This document shows, piece by piece, positions 9,267 to 18,050 of a stretch of DNA of 64,000 bases. The stretch covers positions 124,001 through 188,000 of the forward strand of contig NZ_AUAV01000008.1 in NCBI RefSeq assembly GCF_000428905.1. The letters run 5' to 3'. The stretch's first letter is position 1, and every line of letters starts with the position of its first letter. The notes below the pieces were generated by a model. It made no database searches and was not told the origin of the DNA. It saw nothing but the letters and a program-made list of their open reading frames with translations. Made by a program: the position numbers and the translations under genes. This stretch comes from Brumicola pallidula DSM 14239 = ACAM 615. GTDB taxonomy: Bacteria > Pseudomonadota > Gammaproteobacteria > Enterobacterales > Alteromonadaceae.

Positions 9267-9482
9267 TTAATACGGTGTTGGGTTGGGTTGGATGATACCT
9301 GTTGCTACCGCAATGAGGATAAGTCCAACAATGAGGGCGGATGCAAGTACACGTCTACCAATGTATTTACTCATGTTTTGGTTTTGATCGTTTTTCAGCA
9401 TGATCATCATTGCTTGAAAGAGACTATACACCATGAAAATGAGTAGTCCGCCAATTGTCAATTTTACATATAACATTTGCAC
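9267..9482 (-). CDS. DUF2909-type small twin-helix membrane protein
   Basis: This is a 71-residue protein with two membrane helices (about 7-28 and 45-64) joined by a short polar loop (KNDQNQNMSKYIGRR), and a proline-rich tail. It fits the DUF2909 family, which is commonly found within or beside oxidase assembly clusters in gammaproteobacteria; no biochemical role is established. A clear AGGGAGAG ribosome site precedes the ATG. It lies on the opposite strand to the oxidase genes, between coxC and SURF1, and is divergent from SURF1 with about 40 bases between starts. The two probably share a promoter region. Confidence 0.8.
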   Translation of the reverse strand: MQMLYVKLTIGGLLIFMVYSLFQAMMIMLKNDQNQNMSKYIGRRVLASALIVGLILIAVATGIIQPNPTPY

Positions 9483-9524
9483 TCTCCCTAAATATTAGTT
9501 CACTCTGTTAAAGAGTTCCAAAGG

Positions 9525-10331
9525 ATGTTGAAAGGTCATTATAAGAATATGTGGATTCGAAAACTTCCTATACTACCTACCATAATCACTTTATTGTGTG
9601 TTGTCATTATGTTTGGTTTGGGTATTTGGCAATTAGAACGAAAAGCAGAGAAAGATATCCGCTTAGCGCAAATTAATGAGCGCCAATCGAATAGGCCTTA
9701 CAAGCTCTTTGAACTATTACTTGAACAGACCGTCAGTAATAAAGATGCCGATATTCAAGACTTCCCCGTGAGCTTTAGTGGAACCGCGCAAATGGATAGT
9801 TTGTTTTTTATTGATAATAAAATAGTCTCAGGTAAGACCGGCTATCAGCTTGTGGTGCCAGTAATGACGATTGCAGGTGATATCGTGCTGACCAATTTTG
9901 GTTGGCTTAGGGGTAACGTCAGACGGGGTCAATTGCCGTCGTTAACTTCGCAGGTTACGGCTTTATTTAGCAATCAATCACGACAATTTACTGGGGTCGT
10001 GAGTTACCCATCAATGAACACCATGGTATCGGAAACTAATATTGCCTTTGGCGAGTTTCCAGCACTACTGCAACAAATAGACATAAGGCAAATCAAACAA
10101 CACTTAAGTGCTACTGGGTTTTTAACGTCAGGAAAACTCTTTCCCTTCGTTGTCAATTTATCGCCGCAGCCTGATTCGGAATTTGTGCGCAATTGGCAAC
10201 CCGTTGTGATGAGCCCCGACAAACACTTAGGTTATGCTGTCCAATGGTTTGGCTTAGGCATTGCTGCACTGACAATTTATCTTCTAAGCCTGATGAAGCT
10301 ATTTAACACTAAAAATAATAAAGAGAATTAA
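9525..10331 (+). CDS. SURF1-family oxidase assembly protein
   Basis: SURF1 proteins help heme a insertion into subunit I. The protein has the typical layout of an N-terminal membrane helix ending in GLGIWQLERKAEKD (the family's conserved GxWQxxR block), a periplasmic domain with the NFGWLRGNV segment, and a C-terminal helix (GYAVQWFGLGIAALTIYLL) carrying the conserved QWF. The length of 268 residues is normal. A second ATG at 9549 (MWIRKL) would give a more usual short N-terminus; the ribosome sites do not settle the choice. It opens a second group of assembly genes: SURF1, the CxxxC protein, ctaA, cyoE and sco. Confidence 0.9.
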   Translation: MLKGHYKNMWIRKLPILPTIITLLCVVIMFGLGIWQLERKAEKDIRLAQINERQSNRPYKLFELLLEQTVSNKDADIQDFPVSFSGTAQMDSLFFIDNKIVSGKTGYQLVVPVMTIAGDIVLTNFGWLRGNVRRGQLPSLTSQVTALFSNQSRQFTGVVSYPSMNTMVSETNIAFGEFPALLQQIDIRQIKQHLSATGFLTSGKLFPFVVNLSPQPDSEFVRNWQPVVMSPDKHLGYAVQWFGLGIAALTIYLLSLMKLFNTKNNKEN

Positions 10332-10332
10332 C

Positions 10333-10896
10333 ATGCAACAAAAATCAAAAAAACTCACTGCTTTAGCGCTCATCTTAGTTTTTACCCTGCCAGTCATACT
10401 GGCTCAAATTGCATTGAAAAACGGGTGGTTCAACGAAGGCGCTACCAATAAAGGGCAATTATTAAACCCCATCATTGAAGCCGGCGACTTGTTTATCATT
10501 GCGGGCGAAGAGCCGCATTGGCGCTTAGCTTATATTGTTCCTGATGTGTGTGACGCTGCATGTGAGAACGCTATCTTTAGTATTAGCCAAGTTCGCACTG
10601 CCGTGGGTCGTGCCATGGACAGAGTAGATGCTGTGTTTATTGTGACGGGCAATAGCGACGCCAAGGCTGTCACAAATCTAGAAGTAAATGATTTCGGTAA
10701 ATTGTTAAAAACTGACATAAATAATGTTAATAATATGTTTCAACAAACCGGGAATAATGGTATTTTCTTAGTCGATACCTTAGGTAACGTAGTACTTAAA
10801 TTTGATACTACGCTAGAACGTGAACAAGCAATTATGGATAGTCGTGACATTTTAGCGGATCTCCGCAAGTTATTAAAGCTGTCTCGAATCGGTTAG
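10333..10896 (+). CDS. Membrane-anchored protein with a Sco-like CxxxC, oxidase-cluster associated
   Basis: I do not recognise a named family with certainty. The 187 residues comprise an N-terminal signal anchor (about 8-29) and a periplasmic domain that looks like a thioredoxin fold: Cys73 and Cys77 in PDVCDAACENA sit where Sco proteins have CxxxC, and GIFLVDTLGNVVLKF resembles the Sco/thioredoxin strand-turn-strand near the C-terminus. The conserved Sco histidine is not obvious. The gene lies one base after SURF1 and 17 bases before ctaA. A role in copper handling or thiol reduction during oxidase assembly is an inference from position and the cysteine pair. Confidence 0.75.
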   Translation: MQQKSKKLTALALILVFTLPVILAQIALKNGWFNEGATNKGQLLNPIIEAGDLFIIAGEEPHWRLAYIVPDVCDAACENAIFSISQVRTAVGRAMDRVDAVFIVTGNSDAKAVTNLEVNDFGKLLKTDINNVNNMFQQTGNNGIFLVDTLGNVVLKFDTTLEREQAIMDSRDILADLRKLLKLSRIG

Positions 10897-10913
10897 AACA
10901 GGATATAAGAATA

Positions 10914-11897
10914 ATGAAGAAATTGGTGCTTGCTAGTATTTTTTTAGCACTATTAATCATTATCCTTAGTGCCTATATGCGCTTAATGGATGCAGGGTTG
11001 GGTTGTCCAGATTGGCCTGGTTGCTATGGGACTTTGGTGGTTCCTCAGTCTGTAGAATTGGTAGAGAGTGCAAATCAAGCCTTTCCTGAACGACCATTGG
11101 AAGCTGAAAAAGCATGGAACGAAATGATCCATCGCTATTTCGCTGCTGGCTTAGGCTTTTTCATCGTCGTTATATTTTTTACATCAGTAGCGAAAAAAAT
11201 GCGTGGTTCACGCGGTCCGGTGAAACTACCTTTTTTAATATTAGTTTTGGCGTGTTTTCAAGGCGCTTTGGCTATGTGGACAGTTACCCTTAATTTAATA
11301 CCTGTGGTTGTAATGGGACATTTACTCGCTGGATTTGCCGTACTGTCTTGTTTGTTTTTACTCTACCTAAGATTAACACCCTATCGAATTCCTGGTGGTG
11401 ATGCGCAAATTAGACCTTATGCGAAGTTTGGTGCACTGGGTATCGCAATAGTAGTCTGGCAAATTGCGCTGGGCGGCTGGACTAGTGCAAACTATGCCTC
11501 GCTTGCCTGCACTGAACTCCCTATTTGCGAAGGTGATTGGTTTGGAAATTTAGATATCGTGGGCGCATTTAGTGTGCCGTTTGCTGAAAATTATGAATTT
11601 GGAGTGCATGACTATCAAGAGCGCGCGACCATGCATGTTATGCATAGAATTGGCGCAATTATTACCTTTATTTACTTATGTTGGTTAGCTATTACTCTGT
11701 ACAAGCGTTCTTCTTCAGGTTTAGTTAAACGACTAGCAACAATGATGACTTTGGTATTAGGTGCTCAAGTATTGTTGGGCGTAAGCAACGTTGTTTATAG
11801 CCTGCCATTAACAGTTGCTGTTTTGCACAATGCGGTTGCCGCTTGTTTATTACTCGTCATGGTGCTCCTAACCTACACAATGTATCGGAAGTATTAA
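10914..11897 (+). CDS. ctaA: Heme A synthase (COX15/CtaA)
   Basis: CtaA oxidises the C8 methyl of heme O to a formyl group, making heme A for the oxidase. The 327-residue protein has eight predicted helices and family marks: LGCPDWPGCYG after helix 1, the heme histidine segments EMIHRYFAAGLG, VVMGHLLAGF, MHVMHRIGA and VLHNAVAACLLL, and the ACTELPICEGDW extracellular cysteine pair. It forms a pathway pair with cyoE, 42 bases downstream, which makes its heme O substrate. Confidence 0.95.
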   Translation: MKKLVLASIFLALLIIILSAYMRLMDAGLGCPDWPGCYGTLVVPQSVELVESANQAFPERPLEAEKAWNEMIHRYFAAGLGFFIVVIFFTSVAKKMRGSRGPVKLPFLILVLACFQGALAMWTVTLNLIPVVVMGHLLAGFAVLSCLFLLYLRLTPYRIPGGDAQIRPYAKFGALGIAIVVWQIALGGWTSANYASLACTELPICEGDWFGNLDIVGAFSVPFAENYEFGVHDYQERATMHVMHRIGAIITFIYLCWLAITLYKRSSSGLVKRLATMMTLVLGAQVLLGVSNVVYSLPLTVAVLHNAVAACLLLVMVLLTYTMYRKY

Positions 11898-11939
11898 TAT
11901 GACTGAGTTTACTATATTCAATTTTCTAAGGAGAAGCGC

Positions 11940-12842
11940 ATGAGCCAACAAGCTATTGCTTCCAAATCCATTCGCCGTCAAGCCACCTGGCGTGACTATT
12001 ATGAAATGACCAAACCTCGCGTGGTGATGTTGTTGTTACTCACAGCATTGGTCGGTATGTGCCTTGCTACAGAAACATGGATTGATCCGCAAATATTGGT
12101 CTTTGGCATGTTGGGTATTGGTTTGCTGTCATCTTCAGCCGCCGTGATTAACCATGTTGTTGATCATAAAATCGATAGTTTAATGGCACGAACCTTTAAC
12201 CGCCCAGTTGCAACCGGTAAAGTTTCACCAAAACAAGCGCTTATTTTTGCTTTTGTTATCGGTGCGATTGGTTTTGTGTCGTTGGCACTTTTCGTCAATA
12301 TGTTAACTGCGTGGTTAACATTGGCCAGCCTTGTTGGTTACGCATTTATTTATACGTCTTACCTTAAACGTGCGACACCGCAAAATATTGTGATTGGTGG
12401 TTTAGCTGGCGCAGCGCCTCCGCTATTAGGGTGGACCGCAGTTACTGGCGATATTCATGCCTACGCTCTGTTGTTAGTCTTAATCGTATTCACGTGGACA
12501 CCTCCGCATTTTTGGGCCTTAGCTATTCACCGTGAAAAAGATTATGCCAAAGCTAAAATCCCAATGTTACCTGTAACGCACGGTATTGATTTCACTAAAA
12601 CCTGTGTTTTGTTATATACGGTTTTATTGTGCTTGGTATGTGTATTACCTTATTTGGTGGATATGAGTGGCTTAATTTATCTCATGGGTTCTACTATTTT
12701 GAATGCGGGTTTTATGTATTACGCTATAAAGCTAAAATATAATCCAACTGCAACAACAGCGATGGATACGTTTAAATACTCAATTTACCATCTTATGATT
12801 TTATTCGTGGTATTGCTGGCTGATCACTACATTCCTTTGTAA
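11940..12842 (+). CDS. cyoE: Protoheme IX farnesyltransferase (heme O synthase)
   Basis: This membrane prenyltransferase adds a farnesyl group to heme B to give heme O. It is 300 residues with about nine helices. It has the UbiA-superfamily aspartate-rich segment in [19 protein letters not shown] and the second conserved loop near [18 protein letters not shown]. The [13 protein letters not shown] opening is typical of the family. A clear AAGGAGA ribosome site supports the ATG. With ctaA it supplies heme A to the oxidase encoded upstream; ctaB would be an equally valid name. An inverted repeat follows the stop. Confidence 0.95.
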   Translation: MSQQAIASKSIRRQATWRDYYEMTKPRVVMLLLLTALVGMCLATETWIDPQILVFGMLGIGLLSSSAAVINHVVDHKIDSLMARTFNRPVATGKVSPKQALIFAFVIGAIGFVSLALFVNMLTAWLTLASLVGYAFIYTSYLKRATPQNIVIGGLAGAAPPLLGWTAVTGDIHAYALLLVLIVFTWTPPHFWALAIHREKDYAKAKIPMLPVTHGIDFTKTCVLLYTVLLCLVCVLPYLVDMSGLIYLMGSTILNAGFMYYAIKLKYNPTATTAMDTFKYSIYHLMILFVVLLADHYIPL

Positions 12843-12858
12843 ACTATTCTGCTAAGAT

Positions 12859-12880
12859 AAGGTCTATGTGATTAGACCTT
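12859..12880 (+). terminator. Stem-loop between cyoE and sco
   Basis: AAGGTCTA and TAGACCTT form a perfect eight-base stem around a six-base loop, 17 bases after the cyoE stop. No T-run follows, so it is more likely an attenuator or an RNA stability element than a full terminator. The sco gene begins 30 bases later. Confidence 0.45.
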
Positions 12881-12910
12881 TGTGTATTCCTTGAATGAGA
12901 AGTTGTCGAT

Positions 12911-13570
12911 ATGAATCAAAATAAGTGGGTAGGTGTTGTTGCCGTTGTTTCTTTAATTCTGGGTATTTATCTGGCCATCACCATTGCGCCGCCCGACAGT
13001 ATGAAAAAACCACTCAGCGAACAAACTAAACACATGAGTTGGTATCCACAAGCTCGTGCCCTGCATGATTTTACCCTTACAAATCATAATAATGAAACAA
13101 TGACTAACGCTGACCTTAAAGGGAAGTGGACACTGGCATTTGTCGGCTATACATTCTGTCCTGATATTTGCCCTGTAACACTCGCCGAAATAAATAAAGT
13201 TTATCCTGAATTAGCACAACAGGCTTCATCCACGCCGCTGCAAATTTGGTTCTTGTCTGTTGATCCAGAGAGAGACACAACCGAGCGCTTAAATGAGTAC
13301 ATTAATTACTTCAACCAAGATTTTGTTGCTAGTACCGGGCCGCATGACCAGTTATTCCCTCTCGTTCGCAGTATGGGCATGATGTACGCCATGAGTGATG
13401 ATATGAGCAATCCGAATTATCTCGTTGACCACAGTGCTTCAATTGTTGTGATCAACCCTGAGGGTAATGTTGTTGGTCGATTCAAGCCAAAGCAGGAGCT
13501 CGGTCAACTCTCAATCAGCGATATGGAAGAGTTAAAGGATGATGTTCCCATTCTACTTAAACAGAGTTAA
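12911..13570 (+). CDS. SCO1/SenC copper chaperone
   Basis: Sco proteins deliver copper to the CuA site of subunit II, or reduce its cysteines. The 219-residue protein has an N-terminal membrane anchor (about 7-26) and a thioredoxin-fold domain. The copper ligands are all present: Cys83 and Cys87 in YTFCPDICPVTL and His174 in LVDHSASIVV. The WFLSVDPERDT and RFKPKQELGQ segments also fit. It closes the oxidase assembly group. The start ATG has an AGAAG-type site. Confidence 0.94.
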   Translation: MNQNKWVGVVAVVSLILGIYLAITIAPPDSMKKPLSEQTKHMSWYPQARALHDFTLTNHNNETMTNADLKGKWTLAFVGYTFCPDICPVTLAEINKVYPELAQQASSTPLQIWFLSVDPERDTTERLNEYINYFNQDFVASTGPHDQLFPLVRSMGMMYAMSDDMSNPNYLVDHSASIVVINPEGNVVGRFKPKQELGQLSISDMEELKDDVPILLKQS

Positions 13571-13583
13571 AGCGGTTTTATAA

Positions 13584-14180
13584 TTGAATATCCAGCGCGG
13601 TGATGTGTCGCAATCCGATGTTATAGCCGAGCTAATATTTGCTTCTGAACCTAGATTACTTAGCTTCTTATTCGGTGGTGAAATTCAATGCAAAGCCTAT
13701 TTGCACCAAGCATGCCATCAAGCCCATGGGCAGTTTAGTGCAAGCTATCATTGGGTTGCGTCTGCAAAAAATAACTCAATAAAGGGAATATGCGCGGCTT
13801 GGTTTAGTGTAATGCCGATTGAATTTCAGCAAGGAACGATTTCGTCTTTAAGAGGTTTGTTAACAGCACAACAAATTATTCACCTTGTTGCCTACAAAGA
13901 ATCACTTGATTTATGCTTTGCTCCGCCTGCACCCCATCAAATTTGTATTGGTCATGTGTCGATTGAGCCAAGTAGCCGGCGTATAGGTATCGCTACCGCC
14001 CTTATTGCTCAGGTATTACATGATGCCAAAGAAAACACCAAGCGCGAACTTATTTTAGATGTTGAGACAGCAAATACGGGTGCCTTCCAATGCTATTTGA
14101 AAGCGGGTTTTGATGAAATAAAACAAACCAGATTTGAAGCAACGCAGCAAATATTCTCTCGAATGCGATTACTTATCTAA
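13584..14180 (+). CDS. GNAT-family N-acetyltransferase
   Basis: The C-terminal half is a GNAT acetyl-CoA binding fold: HVSIEPSSRRIGIATALIA contains motif A with the (R/Q)xxGxG/A-like pyrophosphate loop SRRIGIA, and LDVETANTGAFQCYLKAGF is motif B with the usual tyrosine. The N-terminal ~90 residues are divergent, so the substrate cannot be read. The start appears to be TTG, 13 bases after the sco stop, without a good ribosome site; the true start could be slightly different. It may be the last gene of the oxidase transcript, but no functional link is evident. Confidence 0.8.
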   Translation: MNIQRGDVSQSDVIAELIFASEPRLLSFLFGGEIQCKAYLHQACHQAHGQFSASYHWVASAKNNSIKGICAAWFSVMPIEFQQGTISSLRGLLTAQQIIHLVAYKESLDLCFAPPAPHQICIGHVSIEPSSRRIGIATALIAQVLHDAKENTKRELILDVETANTGAFQCYLKAGFDEIKQTRFEATQQIFSRMRLLI

Positions 14181-14577
14181 GACCTCATGTTTTCTTCTTT
14201 TACGCTCCGTGGATGCTAATGCACTGTTAGTAAATCGATTTTCAACAGGGCTGTCGGTGTGATTATTGCGTGAGCAATAGATGTATCTTTGTTATCGACT
14301 ATGGCTCATCAGGGTCTCTCGTCTTCAATAATACCAATGATTTGTTGGCACTGCATCATGCAAGGAATTCAACGCAGTCGGCTAATGAAGAAATTAGCGT
14401 TGATAAAATCGTTGCGAATTTAAACGTTCATATTGTCAACTCGCTTTTGTGGTCTATTTTGTTGATCCGTCGAGCATATTTTTAAACTTAGTCTAAACTA
14501 ATTATTAGAAGCATTAATTTTCACTAATACATATTTTTAGCATTTCTATTAGAAGTAACATTATCAGAACAGACACT
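14181..14577. other. Gene-free region upstream of the 13-bp repeat array
   Basis: No supported gene lies here. A 71-codon frame beginning with GTG at 14270 lacks a ribosome site and a recognisable family and is not called. From about 14504 single diverged copies of the 13-bp repeat motif (ATTAGAAGCATT and ATTAGAAGTAAC) appear, so the array seems to fade into this region. Confidence 0.5.
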
Positions 14578-14707
14578 ATTAGAAGCAACCATTAGACACA
14601 AATATAAGATACAACTATTAAATACAACTATTAGACACAATTATTAGACACAATTATTAGACACGACCATTAGACACGACCATTAGACACGACCATTAGA
14701 CACAACT
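14578..14707 (+). repeat. Ten-unit 13-bp tandem repeat upstream of prkA
   Basis: Ten contiguous 13-base units can be laid end to end at 14578, 14591, 14604, 14617, 14630, 14643, 14656, 14669, 14682 and 14695. The core is ATTAGACACAACT. Units at 14630 and 14643 are identical to each other, and the three at 14656, 14669 and 14682 share ATTAGACACGACC. Outer units are more diverged. The array ends about 115 bases before the prkA start. Because 13 is not a multiple of three and stops occur, it is not coding. It may be a slippage-prone minisatellite or a set of spaced protein-binding sites. Confidence 0.9.
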
Positions 14708-14822
14708 ATTAGCCAGACACAACACTACTACAAACATAAGTAACTATACGCTGATAATAATAATAACTCCCTAAAAGGGATATAAGGAAATATTCGCTTA
14801 AAATACCTATTGGAGACTGCCA

Positions 14823-16745
14823 ATGAGCATCTTTGAACAATACCAACAACGATATGAAAGCCATCAGCAAGAAGAATATTCGCTGTCTGATTATTTGAAA
14901 TTATGTAAATCTAATCCTGAAGTCTATGCCAATGCGGCTGAGCGAATGTTAATGGCGATCGGTGAACCTGATCTTATTGATACTGCTAAAGATCCTCTGT
15001 TAAGTCGTATATTTTTTAACAAAATCATGCATCAGTATCCGGCTTTTAAGGGATTCCATGGTATGGAAGACTCAATTCAGCAAATTGTTGCCTATTTTAA
15101 GCACGCTGCACAAGGCCTTGAAGAGACCAAGCAAATATTATATTTATTGGGTCCTGTGGGCGGAGGCAAATCCTCTATTGCGGAAAAATTAAAATCGTTG
15201 ATGGAAATACAATCCATTTATGCCATAAAAGACTCTCCCGTATTTGAAAGCCCACTTGGACTGTTTAACCCTGAGGAGGACGGTAAAATACTCAATGAAG
15301 AATATGGTATTCCATTACGTTGCCTAAATAACATCATGTCACCGTGGGCCGTAAAACGTTTGAATGATTATGCTGGGGATATCTCAAAGTTTAGAGTCGT
15401 TAAATTAAGACCGTCAATTTTAAATAGAATAGCCATTGCAAAAACAGAACCCGGAGATGAAAACAATCAAGATATATCTGCCCTAGTTGGTAAGGTTGAT
15501 ATTCGAAAATTAGAAGAATTTGCACAAAGCGACCCCGATGCCTATAGCTATGATGGCTCATTGTGTCGTTCTAATCAGGGAATGATGGAATTTGTTGAGA
15601 TGTTTAAGGCACCTATTAAAGTCCTCCATCCATTATTAACAGCAACTCAGGAAGGCAACTACAATGGCACTGAAGGTATGTCGGCATTACCTTTCCGTGG
15701 CATTGTGCTCGCTCATTCAAACGAGTCTGAATGGACCAGCTTTAGGAACAATAAAAATAATGAAGCTTTTCTGGATAGGGTTTACATTGTCAAAGTGCCT
15801 TACTGTTTGCGTGTTAAAGAAGAAATTAATATTTATAAAAAGTTAATTAATAATTCTTCTCTATGTGAAGCCCCCTGCGCCCCTAACACACTAGAAATGT
15901 TGGCTCAGTTTTCAGTATTGTCACGCTTGATTAAACCCGAAAATTCTAGTGTTTACTCTAAAATGAAGGTCTACGATGGTGAATCGCTTAAAGACACTGA
16001 CCCAAAAGCTAAGTCCTATCAAGAATATAGAGACTATGCAGGTGTTGATGAGGGAATGGATGGTCTATCAACACGCTTCGCATTTAAAATTTTATCACGT
16101 GTCTTTAATTACGATTCAACTGAGATTGCGGCAAATCCGGTACATCTACTTTACATACTTGAAAAACAAATTGAACAGGAACAGTTTCCTCAGGCTATTC
16201 ATGAACAATATATTGAAAACATTAAGGCATTTTTAGTACCTAACTATATAAACTTTATAGGCAAGGAGATCCAAACATCGTATTTAGAATCCTATTCAGA
16301 GTATGGTCAGAACATATTCGATCGTTATGTTATTTATGCTGATTTTTGGATCCAAGACCAGGAATATCGAGATCCAGAGACGGGTGAAAATTTTGATCGG
16401 CAACTACTTAATGACGAACTAGAAAAGATAGAAAAACCAGCCGGCATATCAAATCCAAAAGACTTTAGAAATGAAGTTGTTAATTTTGTTTTAAGAGCGC
16501 GTGCTAGCAATGATGGGATTAATCCAAAATGGAACAGTTACGAAAAATTGCGCACCGTGATTGAAAAGAAAATGTTTTCAAATACTGAGGATCTGCTTCC
16601 AGTAATTTCTTTTAATGCCAAGTCCTCAGCAGATGATAACCAGAAACATGAAGATTTTGTTAGTCGAATGGTGTCCAAAGGCTATACAAAAAAACAAGTT
16701 CGTCTGCTTTGTGAGTGGTATCTCAGGGTAAGAAAATCATCTTAA
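14823..16745 (+). CDS. prkA: PrkA-family serine protein kinase
   Basis: PrkA (YeaG in E. coli) is a stress and starvation-linked cytoplasmic protein kinase with an AAA-like core. The 640-residue length equals the family norm. The Walker A loop GPVGGGKS is at residues 110-117, followed by the conserved acidic SSIAEKLKSL helix. The N-terminal block and the C-terminal kinase-like domain (from about residue 400) are both full length. A GGAG-type site precedes the ATG. It heads the conserved three-gene set prkA-yeaH-ycgB (15-base gap, then a four-base overlap), which in other bacteria is induced in stationary phase and nitrogen starvation. The promoter probably lies next to the 13-bp repeat array. 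Confidence 0.95.
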   Translation: MSIFEQYQQRYESHQQEEYSLSDYLKLCKSNPEVYANAAERMLMAIGEPDLIDTAKDPLLSRIFFNKIMHQYPAFKGFHGMEDSIQQIVAYFKHAAQGLEETKQILYLLGPVGGGKSSIAEKLKSLMEIQSIYAIKDSPVFESPLGLFNPEEDGKILNEEYGIPLRCLNNIMSPWAVKRLNDYAGDISKFRVVKLRPSILNRIAIAKTEPGDENNQDISALVGKVDIRKLEEFAQSDPDAYSYDGSLCRSNQGMMEFVEMFKAPIKVLHPLLTATQEGNYNGTEGMSALPFRGIVLAHSNESEWTSFRNNKNNEAFLDRVYIVKVPYCLRVKEEINIYKKLINNSSLCEAPCAPNTLEMLAQFSVLSRLIKPENSSVYSKMKVYDGESLKDTDPKAKSYQEYRDYAGVDEGMDGLSTRFAFKILSRVFNYDSTEIAANPVHLLYILEKQIEQEQFPQAIHEQYIENIKAFLVPNYINFIGKEIQTSYLESYSEYGQNIFDRYVIYADFWIQDQEYRDPETGENFDRQLLNDELEKIEKPAGISNPKDFRNEVVNFVLRARASNDGINPKWNSYEKLRTVIEKKMFSNTEDLLPVISFNAKSSADDNQKHEDFVSRMVSKGYTKKQVRLLCEWYLRVRKSS

Positions 16746-16760
16746 TTCTGGAGGTGCTCT

Positions 16761-18050
16761 ATGCAGATAATAGACCGAAGGCTAAATCAAAAGAACAAAA
16801 GTACGGTTAACCGACAACGCTTTATTAGGCGTTATCGTTCGCAGATAAAAAAATCGATTGCTGATCGGATCATCAATCGTGGCATTACTGATGTTGATAA
16901 AAATGAAAGTATTTCTATCCCATCAAAGGATATAAGTGAACCTTCATTCCGGCATGGTCAAGGAGGAAACCGAAACCGCGTTTTCCCGGGTAATAAAGCG
17001 TTTTCGGTAGGGGATAAAATATCTCGTCCAATGCAAGGTGAAGGGCAGGCGGGAAAACGCTCTAGTGATAGTGGTGAAGGCAATGATGAATTCATGTTTG
17101 AACTATCTAGTGATGAATATATGAATATATTATTTGAAGATTTGGAATTACCAAATCTTCAAATAAACCAGCTTAAGAAACTGATTAATTATAAAAATAT
17201 TCGCTCCGGATTTAACACCGACGGTACGCCTTCTAATATTGATATAGTGCGCTCCCTTAAAGGTTCTTTGGCAAGAAGAATAGCAATCAAAAGCCCCTTA
17301 AAAAAACAACTAAAAAAACTAGAACAAGCATTGCAACAACTCCCCAGCGAAGAGCGGGTGCAGAGCAAACGATTAAATGACGAAATTAGTGCTCTAAAAC
17401 GCAGAATTAAAAGGATACCGTATATCGATTCATTTGATCTACGTTATAAACATTTCACAAAATTACCTCAACCAACGACCAATGCCGTTATGTTCTGTTT
17501 AATGGATGTGTCAGGTTCAATGGATCAGGAAACCAAAGAAATCGCTAAACGATTTTATATTTTGCTATACATGTTCTTAAAGCGCTCTTATAAGGATGTT
17601 GACGTTGTTTACATTCGTCATCATACCCATGCTAAAGAAGTCGATGAACATGAGTTTTTCTATTCTCAAGAAACCGGTGGAACCATCGTTTCCAGTGCCT
17701 TAATACTAATGCAAGAAATCTTAGCTGATCGTTATAATCCTGAAAATTGGAATGTTTATGCTGCGCAAGCGTCAGATGGTGACAATTGGGATACTGACTC
17801 GCTTAAGTGTCGTAATTTAATGAGCACCTCAATTTTACCGCGTATACGATACTTTGCGTATGTTGAAATAACTGAGCGAGAACCACAAACACTTTGGTAT
17901 GAATATCAAAGTTTGCTTGAACATTTTGATAATATTGCCATCAAAAAAATCACTCAACAAAGTGATATATACCCTATCTTTAGAGCGTTTTTTGAAAAAC
18001 AAGGCATTAATTCGAAATTCAACAGTCGTCTTAAAAGTGGAGGTTTATGA
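16761..18050 (+). CDS. yeaH: YeaH/YhbH family protein (UPF0229, von Willebrand A-like)
   Basis: This is the second gene of the prkA operon. The 429 residues begin with a basic, repeat-prone region (RRLNQKNKSTVNRQRFIRRY) and a glycine-rich segment that are typical of the family. The C-terminal half is a von Willebrand A-like domain with the metal-site motif DVSGSMD at about residues 249-255. The biochemical role is not established; in E. coli the gene is co-regulated with yeaG. Its stop overlaps the ycgB start by four bases, so translation is coupled. A GGAGG ribosome site precedes the ATG. Confidence 0.93.
   Translation: MQIIDRRLNQKNKSTVNRQRFIRRYRSQIKKSIADRIINRGITDVDKNESISIPSKDISEPSFRHGQGGNRNRVFPGNKAFSVGDKISRPMQGEGQAGKRSSDSGEGNDEFMFELSSDEYMNILFEDLELPNLQINQLKKLINYKNIRSGFNTDGTPSNIDIVRSLKGSLARRIAIKSPLKKQLKKLEQALQQLPSEERVQSKRLNDEISALKRRIKRIPYIDSFDLRYKHFTKLPQPTTNAVMFCLMDVSGSMDQETKEIAKRFYILLYMFLKRSYKDVDVVYIRHHTHAKEVDEHEFFYSQETGGTIVSSALILMQEILADRYNPENWNVYAAQASDGDNWDTDSLKCRNLMSTSILPRIRYFAYVEITEREPQTLWYEYQSLLEHFDNIAIKKITQQSDIYPIFRAFFEKQGINSKFNSRLKSGGL

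Noticed and set aside
14341-14360. Possible sigma-54 promoter (TGGCAC...TGCA) upstream of prkA
   Set aside because: The GG to GC spacing is one base too long and the downstream TTGC element is missing.
14270-14485. 71-codon frame opening MSNRCIFVIDYGSSGS
   Set aside because: GTG start without a ribosome site; the first residues vaguely recall a sugar kinase but nothing further supports it.
14578-14707. CRISPR array for the 13-bp repeats
   Set aside because: Units are directly contiguous without spacers and far too short; no cas genes are in the window.
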